This document shows, in pieces, positions 27,480-38,931 of a DNA stretch of 64,000 nt. Position 1 is the stretch's first letter; each line of letters begins with the position of its first letter. This DNA comes from Actinomycetospora termitidis. GTDB lineage: Bacteria; Actinomycetota; Actinomycetes; Mycobacteriales; Pseudonocardiaceae. The notes beneath the pieces were generated by a model. That model did not search any database, was not told the origin of the DNA, and saw only the letters and a list, made by a program, of their open reading frames with translations. A program made the position numbers and the translations under genes. Location: assembly GCF_030286555.1 (NCBI RefSeq), contig NZ_JASVWF010000003.1, forward strand, positions 186,001 through 250,000, written 5' to 3'.

Positions 27480-28715
27480 GTGCAGTTACCCGTGCCGGAG
27501 CCCGGTCCCGACGCCGCCGTCGCCTTCGTCGCCGAGCACCTCGGCGACCTGACCTGCGACACCCCGGCCGCGTCCGGGGCGTTCCGCGGCGGACAGGACG
27601 CGGCCGACGCGGCCCTGGCCGCGCTCGACGTCACGAACTACGCCCGCCGGCGCAACGACGTCTGGCCGCCCGAGCGCCGCGGCGCCTCCCGCATGTCGCC
27701 CTACATCCGGTACGGGCTCCTCCCCCTGCCCGACCTCTGGGAGCACGTCGCCGACGCCCCGCAGCGCGACCGGACGAAGTACCGCGACGAGCTCGCCTGG
27801 CAGGAGTACGCCCGGCACGTCTACGCCCGGCTCGGGCCCGCCCTCGCCGACGATCTCCGCGCCCGCCCCCCGCGCCCGCCGGAGACCTGGGACGACCCGT
27901 GGCCGCGGGACATGAACTGCATGGACGTCAACCTGACGGAGCTCCACGAGGACGGCTGGCTGGTCAACCAGTGCCGCATGTGGCTGTCCAGCCAGTGGAC
28001 CGTCCGGGCGGGCGCGCAGTGGCGCGACGGCGAGGACGCCTTCTTCACCCATCTCGTCGACGGCTCCCGCGCGGCGAACCGGCTCGGCTGGCAGTGGACG
28101 GTCGGCTCCGGCACGGGCAAGGCGTACGGGTTCTCGCGGCACCAGGTCGAGAAGCGGGCGCCGAAGCTGTGCGCGAACTGCGCGCTGAACGCCGACTGCC
28201 CGGTCCAGGACTGGCCGCCGGAGCAGCGCACGACGCGCATCGAGCCTCCGTCGGAACTGCGGTCGGACCCGGACCCGGAGGCGACGGGCGGGCCCTCCTC
28301 CTCACCGGACGACGCCGACGTCGAGGCGGTCTGGCTCACCGCGGAGTCCCTCGGTGACCACGACCCGGCCCTGCGCGCCCACCCCGACGTCCCGGCGGTG
28401 TTCGTCTTCGACGAGCCGCTGCTCGCGCGGCTCCGGCTGTCGGGCAAGCGCCTGGTGTTCCTGACGGAGACCCTGGCCGAGCTGGCGACCCGGCGTCCGG
28501 TCGAGCTGTACCGGGGGTCCGTCCCCGCCGAGCTGTCCGGACGGCGGGTGGCGGTCACCTTCGCGCCGGTGCCGGGGTTCCGGCGGCGGTCGGCGGCCGT
28601 CGAGCCCGCCGAGGTACACCCCTGGTCGTGGCTCTTCCGCCCCCGCGGTGGGCGGCTGCAGAGCTACACCGCCTGGCGCAAGGGCATGCCGCAGCGGCCC
28701 GACGGGGTGGGCTGA
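27480..28715 (+). CDS. Photolyase-related FAD protein with reversed domain order and a cysteine cluster
   Basis: About 411 residues; the GTG at 27480 or at 27492 could be the start. Residues 40-228 match the FAD-binding helical domain of photolyases/cryptochromes: ASRMSPYIRYGLLPLPDLW, ELAWQEYARHVYA, WLVNQCRMWLSSQWTVR and GWQWTVGSGTGKAYGFSR. Directly after it lies a three-cysteine cluster (Cys231, Cys234, Cys240). Residues 281-346 then look like the beginning of the α/β antenna domain (VWLTAESLGDHDPALRAH, PAVFVFDEPLLARL, FLTETLAELA), which in ordinary photolyases is N-terminal. The order is therefore permuted. DNA repair or light sensing is possible but not shown. Confidence 0.75.
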   Translation: MQLPVPEPGPDAAVAFVAEHLGDLTCDTPAASGAFRGGQDAADAALAALDVTNYARRRNDVWPPERRGASRMSPYIRYGLLPLPDLWEHVADAPQRDRTKYRDELAWQEYARHVYARLGPALADDLRARPPRPPETWDDPWPRDMNCMDVNLTELHEDGWLVNQCRMWLSSQWTVRAGAQWRDGEDAFFTHLVDGSRAANRLGWQWTVGSGTGKAYGFSRHQVEKRAPKLCANCALNADCPVQDWPPEQRTTRIEPPSELRSDPDPEATGGPSSSPDDADVEAVWLTAESLGDHDPALRAHPDVPAVFVFDEPLLARLRLSGKRLVFLTETLAELATRRPVELYRGSVPAELSGRRVAVTFAPVPGFRRRSAAVEPAEVHPWSWLFRPRGGRLQSYTAWRKGMPQRPDGVG

Positions 28716-28833
28716 CCTGAGGGGCGGACCCCGTGAGCGTGTCGCAGGTGTGCTTGCGCGTGTCGCTCACGAGGTGGCGATCACGAGGGAGGCGGGCGCG
28801 TGCCGCGTCCCTCGGCCCGGGCATCATCGCCAC

Positions 28834-29796
28834 GTGCCCCGTGTCGCCATCGCCTGCCAGGGCGGCGGCAGCCAGACGGCGTTCACCGCCGGCGTGCTGC
28901 GTCCGCTGCTGCGCGCCCCCGACGTCGAGCCCGTCGCCTTCACCGGCACCTCCGGCGGGGCGATCTGCGCGTTGCTGGCCTGGTACGGCTGGCGCACCGG
29001 CGGGCCGGAGCGGGCAGCGGAACTGCTGGACGGGTTCTGGCGCGACAACGCCGCCACGGCCCCGCTCGACGCCGTGACGAACGCCGTCGGGGTCGGCCTG
29101 CTGCGCCTGCGTGACCTCGGCGTGCTGCCGCTGCCGGCGTTCGACCCGTACCGGTTCCCGGAGATCGCGCGCACCCAACTGCGCGCCCTGCTCGAGCGCT
29201 GGGTGGACTTCGGTCTGGTGGCCGCGCTGCCCTGGGACGAGGGCCCGGCGCTGCAGATCGGGGCGGTCGAGGTGCGCAGCGGGGCGTTCCGGCGCTTCGA
29301 CTCGCGGCGCGGCGAGATCACCGTGGACACGGTCCTGGCCAGTGCTGCGATCCCGACGCTGTTCCGGGCCGTCGAGATCGACGACGGCGTCTACTGGGAC
29401 GGCGTCTTCTCCGAGAACCCGCCAATCCGCGACCTCCCGGCGCTCGACCCGGAGGCGATCTGGATCGTCCAGCTCTTCCCCCGCGTCGTGGCGTCGGAGC
29501 CGCGCTCGCCGGGCGCGATCGCGGACCGGCGGGCCGAGCTCACCGCGAACCTGTCGTTGGAGCAGGAGATCGACGCGATCGAAAAGATCAACGAGTTCGT
29601 CCGCGCGGGCTACCTGTCCGACGCCGGCTATCGCGAGGTCGCGATCGACCGCATCGAGCTGGACCGGAGCCTCGACTCCGCCGCTGCCGCCGACCGGTCA
29701 CCCGCGTTCCTCCGGGGGCTGATCGTCGACGGCGAGCGCGCAGGTGAGGAGTTCCTCGCCCGCCGGCGCTCGTCGGTCGCCGCGACCGGTACCTGA
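28834..29796 (+). CDS. Patatin-like phospholipase
   Basis: 320 residues from a GTG. The oxyanion motif QGGGSQTAFTAGVL, nucleophile GTSGGAICALL and dyad Asp in YWDGVFSENPP are all present, so it should be a Ser-Asp lipid acyl hydrolase. LASAAIPTLFRAVEIDDG is also typical. It has no signal peptide. A longer open frame upstream is rejected because the family normally starts just before the glycine-rich loop. A second patatin with a different sequence is encoded at 30.8-31.8 kb on the other strand. Confidence 0.88.
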   Translation: MPRVAIACQGGGSQTAFTAGVLRPLLRAPDVEPVAFTGTSGGAICALLAWYGWRTGGPERAAELLDGFWRDNAATAPLDAVTNAVGVGLLRLRDLGVLPLPAFDPYRFPEIARTQLRALLERWVDFGLVAALPWDEGPALQIGAVEVRSGAFRRFDSRRGEITVDTVLASAAIPTLFRAVEIDDGVYWDGVFSENPPIRDLPALDPEAIWIVQLFPRVVASEPRSPGAIADRRAELTANLSLEQEIDAIEKINEFVRAGYLSDAGYREVAIDRIELDRSLDSAAAADRSPAFLRGLIVDGERAGEEFLARRRSSVAATGT

Positions 29797-30282
29797 GGCA
29801 CCTCCGAGCGGCCGACCAGGTGCCTGGTGTGCCGTTCGGTGGCCCGCACGTGGACGGGCGGGCCACGACGCCCTCCGACCCGCGCGCGCCGAGGGACGCA
29901 CACGGCACGTGGGCGCGGTCGGTCGGGCTCGGGCCGTGCTCTCGGGCTTGGGGGTGTCGAGCGGCCGTGCTCGACCTCGGCTCGTCGCGTCGTCGAGTCC
30001 AAGATCCCGACGACGGGAGCGGACCGATCGGTCCCCGCCCCACTCCGCTCCCCGGAATGAGATCTTGCCGCGCTCGCGCTGCGCCGTCACACAGAACTCC
30101 ACCTCGGTCGGCCGGGGGCACCGCGCCGACCGGACCTCGTCGGGGAAACCGTGTCCGTGGGACAGGGTTCCGCCGAGGTGGATCAGTCCGAGGAAGGCTT
30201 GTCGCGGCCGCCACGAGTGCGACACGGCGCAGGCCCGGGCGCCCGGGGACCTGCCTGGCTTAGGTCTCGCGCCGGCGAACGC
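29797..30282. other. 486-base intergenic region, no gene seen
   Basis: It lies between the patatin gene (+) and the DUF6912 gene (-). No frame has credible coding character. A variant core of the iterated motif is at 30004-30018. The rest is unremarkable and slightly lower in GC. Confidence 0.45.
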
Positions 30283-30801
30283 CTACCCGCCGTCGGGAAC
30301 GTCCAGCTCCAGCACGAACGGGAGTTCCTGCACCCCGTACCAGGCGAGATCGTGGTCCTCGGCGTCGCCGAGGGCGAGCTCGGCGCCCTCGTCACCCAGG
30401 TCGGCGGCGTCCACGACCTCCGCGGCCCGGCGCACGTCCTCCGCGGCGTCCTCCAGGTCGAGGTGGACCGACGCGAGCTTCGCCATCGGGATCGGGCCGG
30501 CCACCCGGACGACGGACGCGTCCAGGTCGGGCCGCAACGTCACGTCGTCGACGTCCGCCGCCACGACCGCGCGGCGCGCCAGGGCCTCCGGGTCGTCCGC
30601 CCACTCCGCCGCCAGCAGCCGCAGCGAGGCCCGCGCCGCCTCGAGCATCGCGACGTACTCCAGCTCCTCCTCGTCGCCCGCGAGGTAGGCCTCGCGCAGC
30701 GCCGGGGTGAGCGCGAACGCCGTGCCGGACAGCGGCTGGATCGCCTCGTCGGCGAGCAGCCGCCGCAGGCCCGCCACGGTCGTCGGGATGTAAATCCTCA
30801 C
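30283..30801 (-). CDS. DUF6912 family protein
   Basis: 172 residues from a GTG overlapping the stop of the upstream patatin (GTGA). The start RIYIPTTVAGLRRLLADE is characteristic of this actinobacterial family of unknown function. The body is Ala/Asp/Glu-rich, with DVDDVTLRPDLDASVVRVAG and WYGVQELPFVLELD near the end. It is the last gene of an operon with a WS/DGAT acyltransferase and a patatin. An exact iterated-motif copy overlaps its last codons at 30285. Confidence 0.8.
   Translation of the reverse strand: MRIYIPTTVAGLRRLLADEAIQPLSGTAFALTPALREAYLAGDEEELEYVAMLEAARASLRLLAAEWADDPEALARRAVVAADVDDVTLRPDLDASVVRVAGPIPMAKLASVHLDLEDAAEDVRRAAEVVDAADLGDEGAELALGDAEDHDLAWYGVQELPFVLELDVPDGG
30285..30299 (-). 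repeat. Iterated motif TTCCCGACGNCGGGT, exact copy
   Basis: Covers the last codons of the DUF6912 gene, encoding Val-Pro-Asp-Gly-Gly just before the stop. Confidence 0.7.
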
Positions 30802-31766
30802 GCGTCCCGGTCCTTCCGCGACCACCACTGCTCCGTCGTCCGCAGCGCGGTCCGCACCACGTCCGCCTGCCGGCGGGCGTCCATCACGTTCCACCCCATC
30901 ACCGCACGCTCCTCGGGCCCCGGGGCGTGCGAGGTGACGCGCAGTCCCGCCTCGCGCAGACGCGCGATCTCCCGGGCGCTGCGGCCCCCGACGATCCCAC
31001 GGAACAGTCCGTCGGCCGCACCCCCCACCCCGGTCAGGCGCATGCGGCCGCGGCGGGCCAGCGGAACCAGGACGAGCGCCTCGTCGAGGGCGGGCATGTC
31101 GGACCCGAGCAGCAGGTCGGCCGACGTCGCCGAGCACACCCCGCCGTCGACGTAGCGGCGCCCGCCGATGCGCACCGGCTCGAACCAGCCCGGCACCGCG
31201 CACGACGCGCTGGCCGCCTCCGCGCACGACGCCGGCGGCGCACCCTCACGGCCGAACGGCACCCGGGCGCCGCTGTCGTAGTCGGTCGCGACGATCCGCA
31301 GTTCCGGCGCGTCGGGCGGGGTCGGCCACGCCTCCGGCGAGAACGACGAGACGAGCCGCACCACCCCCGAGGTGTCCGCCCGCCCCACCGGCAGCAGCGC
31401 CGAGGCCACGGCGAGCGGCGGGAACCGTCGGGGATGTCGGGCGACCTCGCGGAGCAGCCGCACCGACCCCGGCCCCACGCGGGGCAGCGGCGGCAGCCCC
31501 CCACGCGCCCCGCGACGGCGGGGTCGTCCCGACGGCGGCCTCTCCGGCGGCTCCAGCAGGTGGGACACCAGGTCGTCGGCGCCGACCCCGCTCGCGAGCG
31601 CGGACGCCACGATCGACCCCGCCGACGTCCCGACGATCACGTCGGCGTCGCGGGCGTCGTGCCCGGTGTGCTGCTGCCAGGTGGACAGCGCGGCCACCGT
31701 CCACGCATACCCCAGCGACCCGCCGGTGCCGAGGACGAGCCCACGGCGGGACGGGGTCCGGCTCAC
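30798..31766 (-). CDS. Patatin-like phospholipase, second type
   Basis: 322 residues from a GTG overlapping the acyltransferase stop. RGLVLGTGGSLGYAWTVAAL is the oxyanion loop, VGTSAGSIVASALASG holds the nucleophile Ser, and RYVDGGVCSATSADLLL holds the dyad Asp. An Arg/Pro-rich loop at residues 75-100 is an insertion. It should hydrolyse acyl esters of lipids. Linkage to a WS/DGAT enzyme on one side and DUF6912 on the other suggests storage-lipid or membrane-lipid turnover. Confidence 0.88.
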   Translation of the reverse strand: MSRTPSRRGLVLGTGGSLGYAWTVAALSTWQQHTGHDARDADVIVGTSAGSIVASALASGVGADDLVSHLLEPPERPPSGRPRRRGARGGLPPLPRVGPGSVRLLREVARHPRRFPPLAVASALLPVGRADTSGVVRLVSSFSPEAWPTPPDAPELRIVATDYDSGARVPFGREGAPPASCAEAASASCAVPGWFEPVRIGGRRYVDGGVCSATSADLLLGSDMPALDEALVLVPLARRGRMRLTGVGGAADGLFRGIVGGRSAREIARLREAGLRVTSHAPGPEERAVMGWNVMDARRQADVVRTALRTTEQWWSRKDRDA

Positions 31767-33178
31767 CGGGGCACCGTGGCGACGAGCTCGGCCAGGGCCT
31801 CCGTCACCAGGTCGCCGAACTCGTCGACGTCGGCCATCGCGTCGCGGTCGGCGTTGAACCCGTAGAAGACGCCGCCGTCGTAGCTGGTCAGTCCCACCGC
31901 GAGGGACTGCCCCTTCGCCAGCGGCACCACCGGGTACATCTCCAGCATCCGCGCGCCGCCCGCGTAGAGCGGGTGCTGCGGCCCGGGGACGTTCGAGACG
32001 ACCACGTTGAAGAGCCGCCGCGACAGCCCGCTCGCCGCGCGGGCCCCCAGGGCGTGCAGCGTCGGCGGGGCGAACCCGCCCACCCGGACCAGCGCGTTCG
32101 CGCCGACCGACTGCCCGGACTGCTTGTGCTCACGCATCGCGTGCGCCACGTGGTGCATGCGCAGCACCGGGTTCGGCTCCCCGACGGGGAGGTCCACCAG
32201 GTACGAGGCGATCCGGTTGCCCAGCAGCCCGTTGCCGGTGATCGCGCCGGTCGCCGCGGCCTCGCCGCGGACCGAGAGCGGCACCATCGCGCGCATCGTC
32301 GTCGTCGGGGTCACCGAGGCGCCGCGGGAGAGCAGCCAGTTGCGCATCGCCCCCGAGATCACCGTCAGGACGACGTCGTTGATCGTCCCGCCGTGCGCGC
32401 GGCGGACCGCGCGGTAGTCCTCCAGCTCGGTGCGGGCGTGCGCGAACCGGCGCTGGGTGGAGATGGGGACGTTCAACGGGCTCGTCGGGGCGGGGCGGAC
32501 CGCCGTGCGCACCGCCGAGAGCAGCCCGCCGGCCACTCCTGCGACCTTCGTGACGGTGTCCGCCGCGTCGCGCACCGCCGCGTGCGCGGCCTCCACCGCG
32601 TTGCCCGGGCGCGCCACCGCCTCGCCGAACGCGTCCAGCACCAGCTTCCACGCCGGCGGCTCGGGGCGGGCCGTCCAGTCGTCCTCGGGCTCGTCGCGGC
32701 CGTCCGGGGAGTCGTCGAGGACCACCTGGCTGATGTCGATCGAGGCGATCCCGTCGACCATCGCCTGGTGGGTCTTCGTGATGATCGCGACCCGGCCCCC
32801 GGACAGGCCGTCCACCAGGTACATCTCCCACAGCGGGCGGGTGTGGTCGAGCGGGCGGGACATCAGGCGCGCGACCAGCTCGTTCAGCGCCCGGTCGGTC
32901 CCCGGACCGGGCAGGGCCGAGCGGCGCACGTGGTAGGTCACGTCGAAGTCGGTGTCGTCGACCCAGACCGGGCGCGCGACGCCGTAGGGAATCTGCTTGA
33001 TCTTCTGCCGGTAGCGCGGGACCAGGCCGATCCGCCCCGAGATGAGCTCCACCAGGCGCTCGTAGTCGAAGCCGGACCGGGGCTTGCGGAAGACGGCGAC
33101 GCTGCCGACGTGCATCGGCGTCGTCGGTTGGTCCATGTAGAGGAAGGAGGCGTCCAGGGCCGTGAGGCGGTCCGGCAT
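31763..33178 (-). CDS. WS/DGAT family O-acyltransferase
   Basis: 471 residues starting MPDRLTALDASFLYMDQPTT. Wax ester synthase/diacylglycerol acyltransferase: MHVGSVAVFRKP, PLDHTRPLWEMYLVDGL, NDVVLTVISGAMRNWLLSRG and VVSNVPGPQHPLYAGG are conserved. The canonical HHxxxDG active-site motif reads HQAMVDG, with Gln in place of the second, catalytic His. Other actinobacterial paralogues may share this, but activity is in doubt. It is the first gene of a three-gene overlapping operon. Confidence 0.9.
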   Translation of the reverse strand: MPDRLTALDASFLYMDQPTTPMHVGSVAVFRKPRSGFDYERLVELISGRIGLVPRYRQKIKQIPYGVARPVWVDDTDFDVTYHVRRSALPGPGTDRALNELVARLMSRPLDHTRPLWEMYLVDGLSGGRVAIITKTHQAMVDGIASIDISQVVLDDSPDGRDEPEDDWTARPEPPAWKLVLDAFGEAVARPGNAVEAAHAAVRDAADTVTKVAGVAGGLLSAVRTAVRPAPTSPLNVPISTQRRFAHARTELEDYRAVRRAHGGTINDVVLTVISGAMRNWLLSRGASVTPTTTMRAMVPLSVRGEAAATGAITGNGLLGNRIASYLVDLPVGEPNPVLRMHHVAHAMREHKQSGQSVGANALVRVGGFAPPTLHALGARAASGLSRRLFNVVVSNVPGPQHPLYAGGARMLEMYPVVPLAKGQSLAVGLTSYDGGVFYGFNADRDAMADVDEFGDLVTEALAELVATVPR

Positions 33179-33233
33179 GGCCTCGATCCTCGCATGACGG
33201 CAGGTCGCGCTCCGTCTGCCAGAGTGGTCGTCG

Positions 33234-34046
33234 ATGTCACCCCAGCACGCGGACGCCGACCACCCGGACGACGTCTCCCCGAAGGACCGTTTCGTCACGG
33301 TCTACGGCCGCAAACCGGTGCTCGAGGCGCTCACCGACCCCGCGCTGGAGGTCGACAAGGTGGTCCTCGCCGAGGGTGCCGACCCGCGCGCCGTCCGGCC
33401 GATCCTCGACGCCGCCCGCAGCCGCGGGGTGCGGGTGACGCGGGCCTCCGCGCAACGGGTGAAGGTCCTGGCGGGCAACGGGCGCCAGGACCAGGGAGTC
33501 ATCGCGGACGTCGTCGCGCCCGGGATGCGCACCGTCGAGCGGTTCCTGGCCGCGCTCGGACCCGACGCCCCGGCCCGGGTGCTCGTCCTCGACGGCCTCA
33601 CCAACCCGGCCAACGTCGGCATGATCCTGCGCTCGGCGACGGCGGCCGGCGTGGAGGGCGTGCTGCTCCCCCGCCGCGGGCTCCCCTCGATCGACCCGCT
33701 CGTGGTCAAGGCCTCCGCCGGGGTCGCGTTCCACGCCCCGGTGCTGCGCGCCGGGACCGCCGCCGCCGGGTTGGCCGCCCTCGCCGAGGCCGGCTTCGTG
33801 CTGCTGGGTCTCGACGGCGGGTCGACGACGTCGCTGTTCGACGCCGAGCTGGCGCCGCGGACCGCGCTCGTGGTCGGCGGGGAGACCGACGGCCTCACCG
33901 ACGACGTGCGGGGCGAGCTGCACGGCACGGTGGCGATCCCGATGGCGGGCGGCGTGGAGTCGCTCAACGCCGCCTGCGCCGCGACGCTGGCGTGCTTCGA
34001 GCTGGCACGGCGGGCCGTCCCGTCGTCCACCGCGGACCACCGCTGA
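33234..34046 (+). CDS. TrmH/SpoU family RNA 2'-O-methyltransferase
   Basis: 270 residues. The N-terminal substrate-binding domain (VYGRKPVLEALTDP, VVLAEGADPRAVRPIL) is followed by a SPOUT knot domain with motif 1 LTNPANVGMILRSATAAG, motif 2 VVGGETDGL and motif 3 IPMAGGVESLNAACAATL. It transfers a methyl group from SAM to a ribose in rRNA or tRNA. It most resembles RlmB/TrmH-like enzymes; the target nucleotide is unknown. Starts are 56 bases apart from the divergent acyltransferase. Confidence 0.9.
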   Translation: MSPQHADADHPDDVSPKDRFVTVYGRKPVLEALTDPALEVDKVVLAEGADPRAVRPILDAARSRGVRVTRASAQRVKVLAGNGRQDQGVIADVVAPGMRTVERFLAALGPDAPARVLVLDGLTNPANVGMILRSATAAGVEGVLLPRRGLPSIDPLVVKASAGVAFHAPVLRAGTAAAGLAALAEAGFVLLGLDGGSTTSLFDAELAPRTALVVGGETDGLTDDVRGELHGTVAIPMAGGVESLNAACAATLACFELARRAVPSSTADHR

Positions 34047-34157
34047 CAGCGGACGTCAGGAACCGCCCGCGATACCCCGTCCCGAGATCATCCAAACCGC
34101 CCCTGCCCGCCGGTATCCGCCACTAGCGTCCGCCCCGAGTGATCGGGAGGACGCGAC

Positions 34158-34793
34158 ATGACCGTGGCAGCGCACGAGTGGGTGCCGGCACCGACCGCGG
34201 CCGGGGGTGCCACGGCGGGGGTGCGGCCGCGCGAGGGCCGGGTGTGCGCCGCTCCCCGGCTCGCGCTCCGGATGGACCGTCGCCCGCGGCCGCGACTGCG
34301 CCCGTTGCACGCGGTGCTGGCCGACCTGGCGCCGCGGACCCCCGCACCGGCGCCGGAGCCCGCCCCCGTCGACACCCGGGCTCTCGACGCGGCCCTGGAC
34401 GGGGCACGGGCGCAGGTCGGGCCGATCGCCCTGCGGGTGCTCGCGGCCGTCGCCGAGGTCCTCGACGGCCGTCGGCCCGTCGACCACCTCGCCGGCATCT
34501 GCCCCGAAGACGCGCTGGAGCGGGTCACCGGGGCCGTCCTGGCCGCCCGCCACCTCGGCCCCGTCCCGCGCGGCGCGCGGGTCCGGGGGCTGCGCCTGTG
34601 CCCGCTGGTGGCCCCCGGCGCCCACCCGGTTCTCGCCGTCGAGGTGGCCGCGGCGCTCTGCGTCCCGGGACCGTCCGGCCCGCCGCGCGCCGACCGCGCC
34701 GGCGGCACGCGCCCGGACCGGGCGCGTGCCGTGGCCGCCCGCTTCGAGCTCGGGGACGCCGGGTGGCGCCTCACCGAGCTCGTCGTCGGGTGA
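34158..34793 (+). CDS. Rv3235-type (DUF6459) alanine-rich protein
   Basis: 211 residues. The first 70 residues are Pro/Arg/Ala-rich and look disordered. The folded part contains ALRVLAAVAEVLDGRRPVDH and RGLRLCPLVAPGAHPVLAVEV, which resemble the DUF6459/Rv3235 family found next to secA in actinobacteria. The function is unknown. It is convergent with secA, with the stops two bases apart. Confidence 0.75.
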   Translation: MTVAAHEWVPAPTAAGGATAGVRPREGRVCAAPRLALRMDRRPRPRLRPLHAVLADLAPRTPAPAPEPAPVDTRALDAALDGARAQVGPIALRVLAAVAEVLDGRRPVDHLAGICPEDALERVTGAVLAARHLGPVPRGARVRGLRLCPLVAPGAHPVLAVEVAAALCVPGPSGPPRADRAGGTRPDRARAVAARFELGDAGWRLTELVVG

Positions 34794-34795
34794 GG

Positions 34796-37963
<3,168 letters not shown>

Positions 37964-38063
37964 GATGGGTGACCTCGCTCGTCCTCGTCGTCGCTGGCTC
38001 ACGTCCGCACGCGCACGGTGTGCGGGCGCACAGCCCATGGTAAGCGCGGAGCACCGGGACGAT

Positions 38064-38096
38064 CCGGGGCCCGGTCCGCGTGGGACCGGACCCCGG
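38064..38096 (-). terminator. Hairpin downstream of hpf
   Basis: 14-base arms (38064-38077 and 38083-38096) with one mismatch, in the 159-base gap between the hpf stop and the secA start. It is a candidate terminator or attenuator before secA. Confidence 0.55.
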
Positions 38097-38122
38097 GACC
38101 GACCGGCGGTCGGTGACGGTGC

Positions 38123-38806
38123 TCAGACGAGGTGGATGACGCCGTAGTCGTAGCCGTGGCGTCGGTACACCACGCTCGCGCGGCCGCTGGACTTGTCGGA
38201 GAAGAGGAAGAAGTCGTGCCCCACCAGCTCCATCTGGGACAGGGCGTCGTCGACGGTCATCGGGACCGCCTCGTGTTCCTTCACGCGGGCGATGTGCCCC
38301 GGGCCGTCGCCGTCGACCTCCCGGTCGAACCGGTCGTCGAGGGCCTCCCGGGCGGCGGGGACGGCGTCCGTGGCGCCGGTGTCGGCCGTGTCCTCCCCGG
38401 TCTCACGCATCGCGTCGGGCAGCGCCTCGTCGAGCTCCGCGCCGGACGAGGGCAGGTCCTCGCCGGGTCCGCCGGCCCCCACCGCCACCTTGCGCCGCGC
38501 GGTCCTGTGCACGCGACGGTCGTGGGCCCGGCGCATCCGCTCCTCGAGGCGGCCGATGGCCAGGTCGAGCGCGGAGTAGAAGTCGCCGGCGCTGGCGACG
38601 GCGCGGACGACGGGCCCGCGACCGCGGCCCGTGATCTCGACGCTCTGGCAGGTCTTGGTCTGACGCGGGTTGTTCTCGTGCGAGAGCTCGACGGACATCC
38701 GGATGACCTTGTGGTCATAGCGTCCGAGTCGGGCCAGCTTCTCGGTCGTGTGGTCGCGGAAGTGCTCCGGGACCTCGACGTTGCGGCCACAGATGACGAT
38801 CTCCAC
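38123..38806 (-). CDS. hpf: Ribosome hibernation promoting factor, long form
   Basis: 227 residues from a GTG with GGGAG five bases upstream. The N-terminal domain (EIVICGRNVEVPEHFRDHTT, VRAVASAGDFYSALDLAI, LEERMRRAHDRR) binds the 30S mRNA channel. The C-terminal dimerisation domain ends VGHDFFLFSDKSSGRASVVY. An acidic linker of about 60 residues joins them. The long form makes 100S ribosome dimers in stationary phase. It sits between comF and secA, as in mycobacteria. Confidence 0.95.
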   Translation of the reverse strand: MEIVICGRNVEVPEHFRDHTTEKLARLGRYDHKVIRMSVELSHENNPRQTKTCQSVEITGRGRGPVVRAVASAGDFYSALDLAIGRLEERMRRAHDRRVHRTARRKVAVGAGGPGEDLPSSGAELDEALPDAMRETGEDTADTGATDAVPAAREALDDRFDREVDGDGPGHIARVKEHEAVPMTVDDALSQMELVGHDFFLFSDKSSGRASVVYRRHGYDYGVIHLV

Positions 38807-38931
38807 ATCAACTCCCGTGGGAAGGAAGGAGCGTCGCCACGGAGATGCCCGGCGCAGGTCGCGGGCCCGTGACGTCGCGGTACGACTCCTCGCGCCTCCT
38901 CTCGGTCGCCGGACCGGTGAGAGGGGACACG

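Noticed and set aside
29797..30282. A gene or pseudogene between the patatin and DUF6912 genes
   Set aside because: Several open frames exist, but none resembles a known protein or has a ribosome-binding site.
33234..34046. Possible resistance rRNA methyltransferase
   Set aside because: It has the general SpoU/TrmH motifs, but no neighbouring antibiotic genes; a housekeeping role is more likely.
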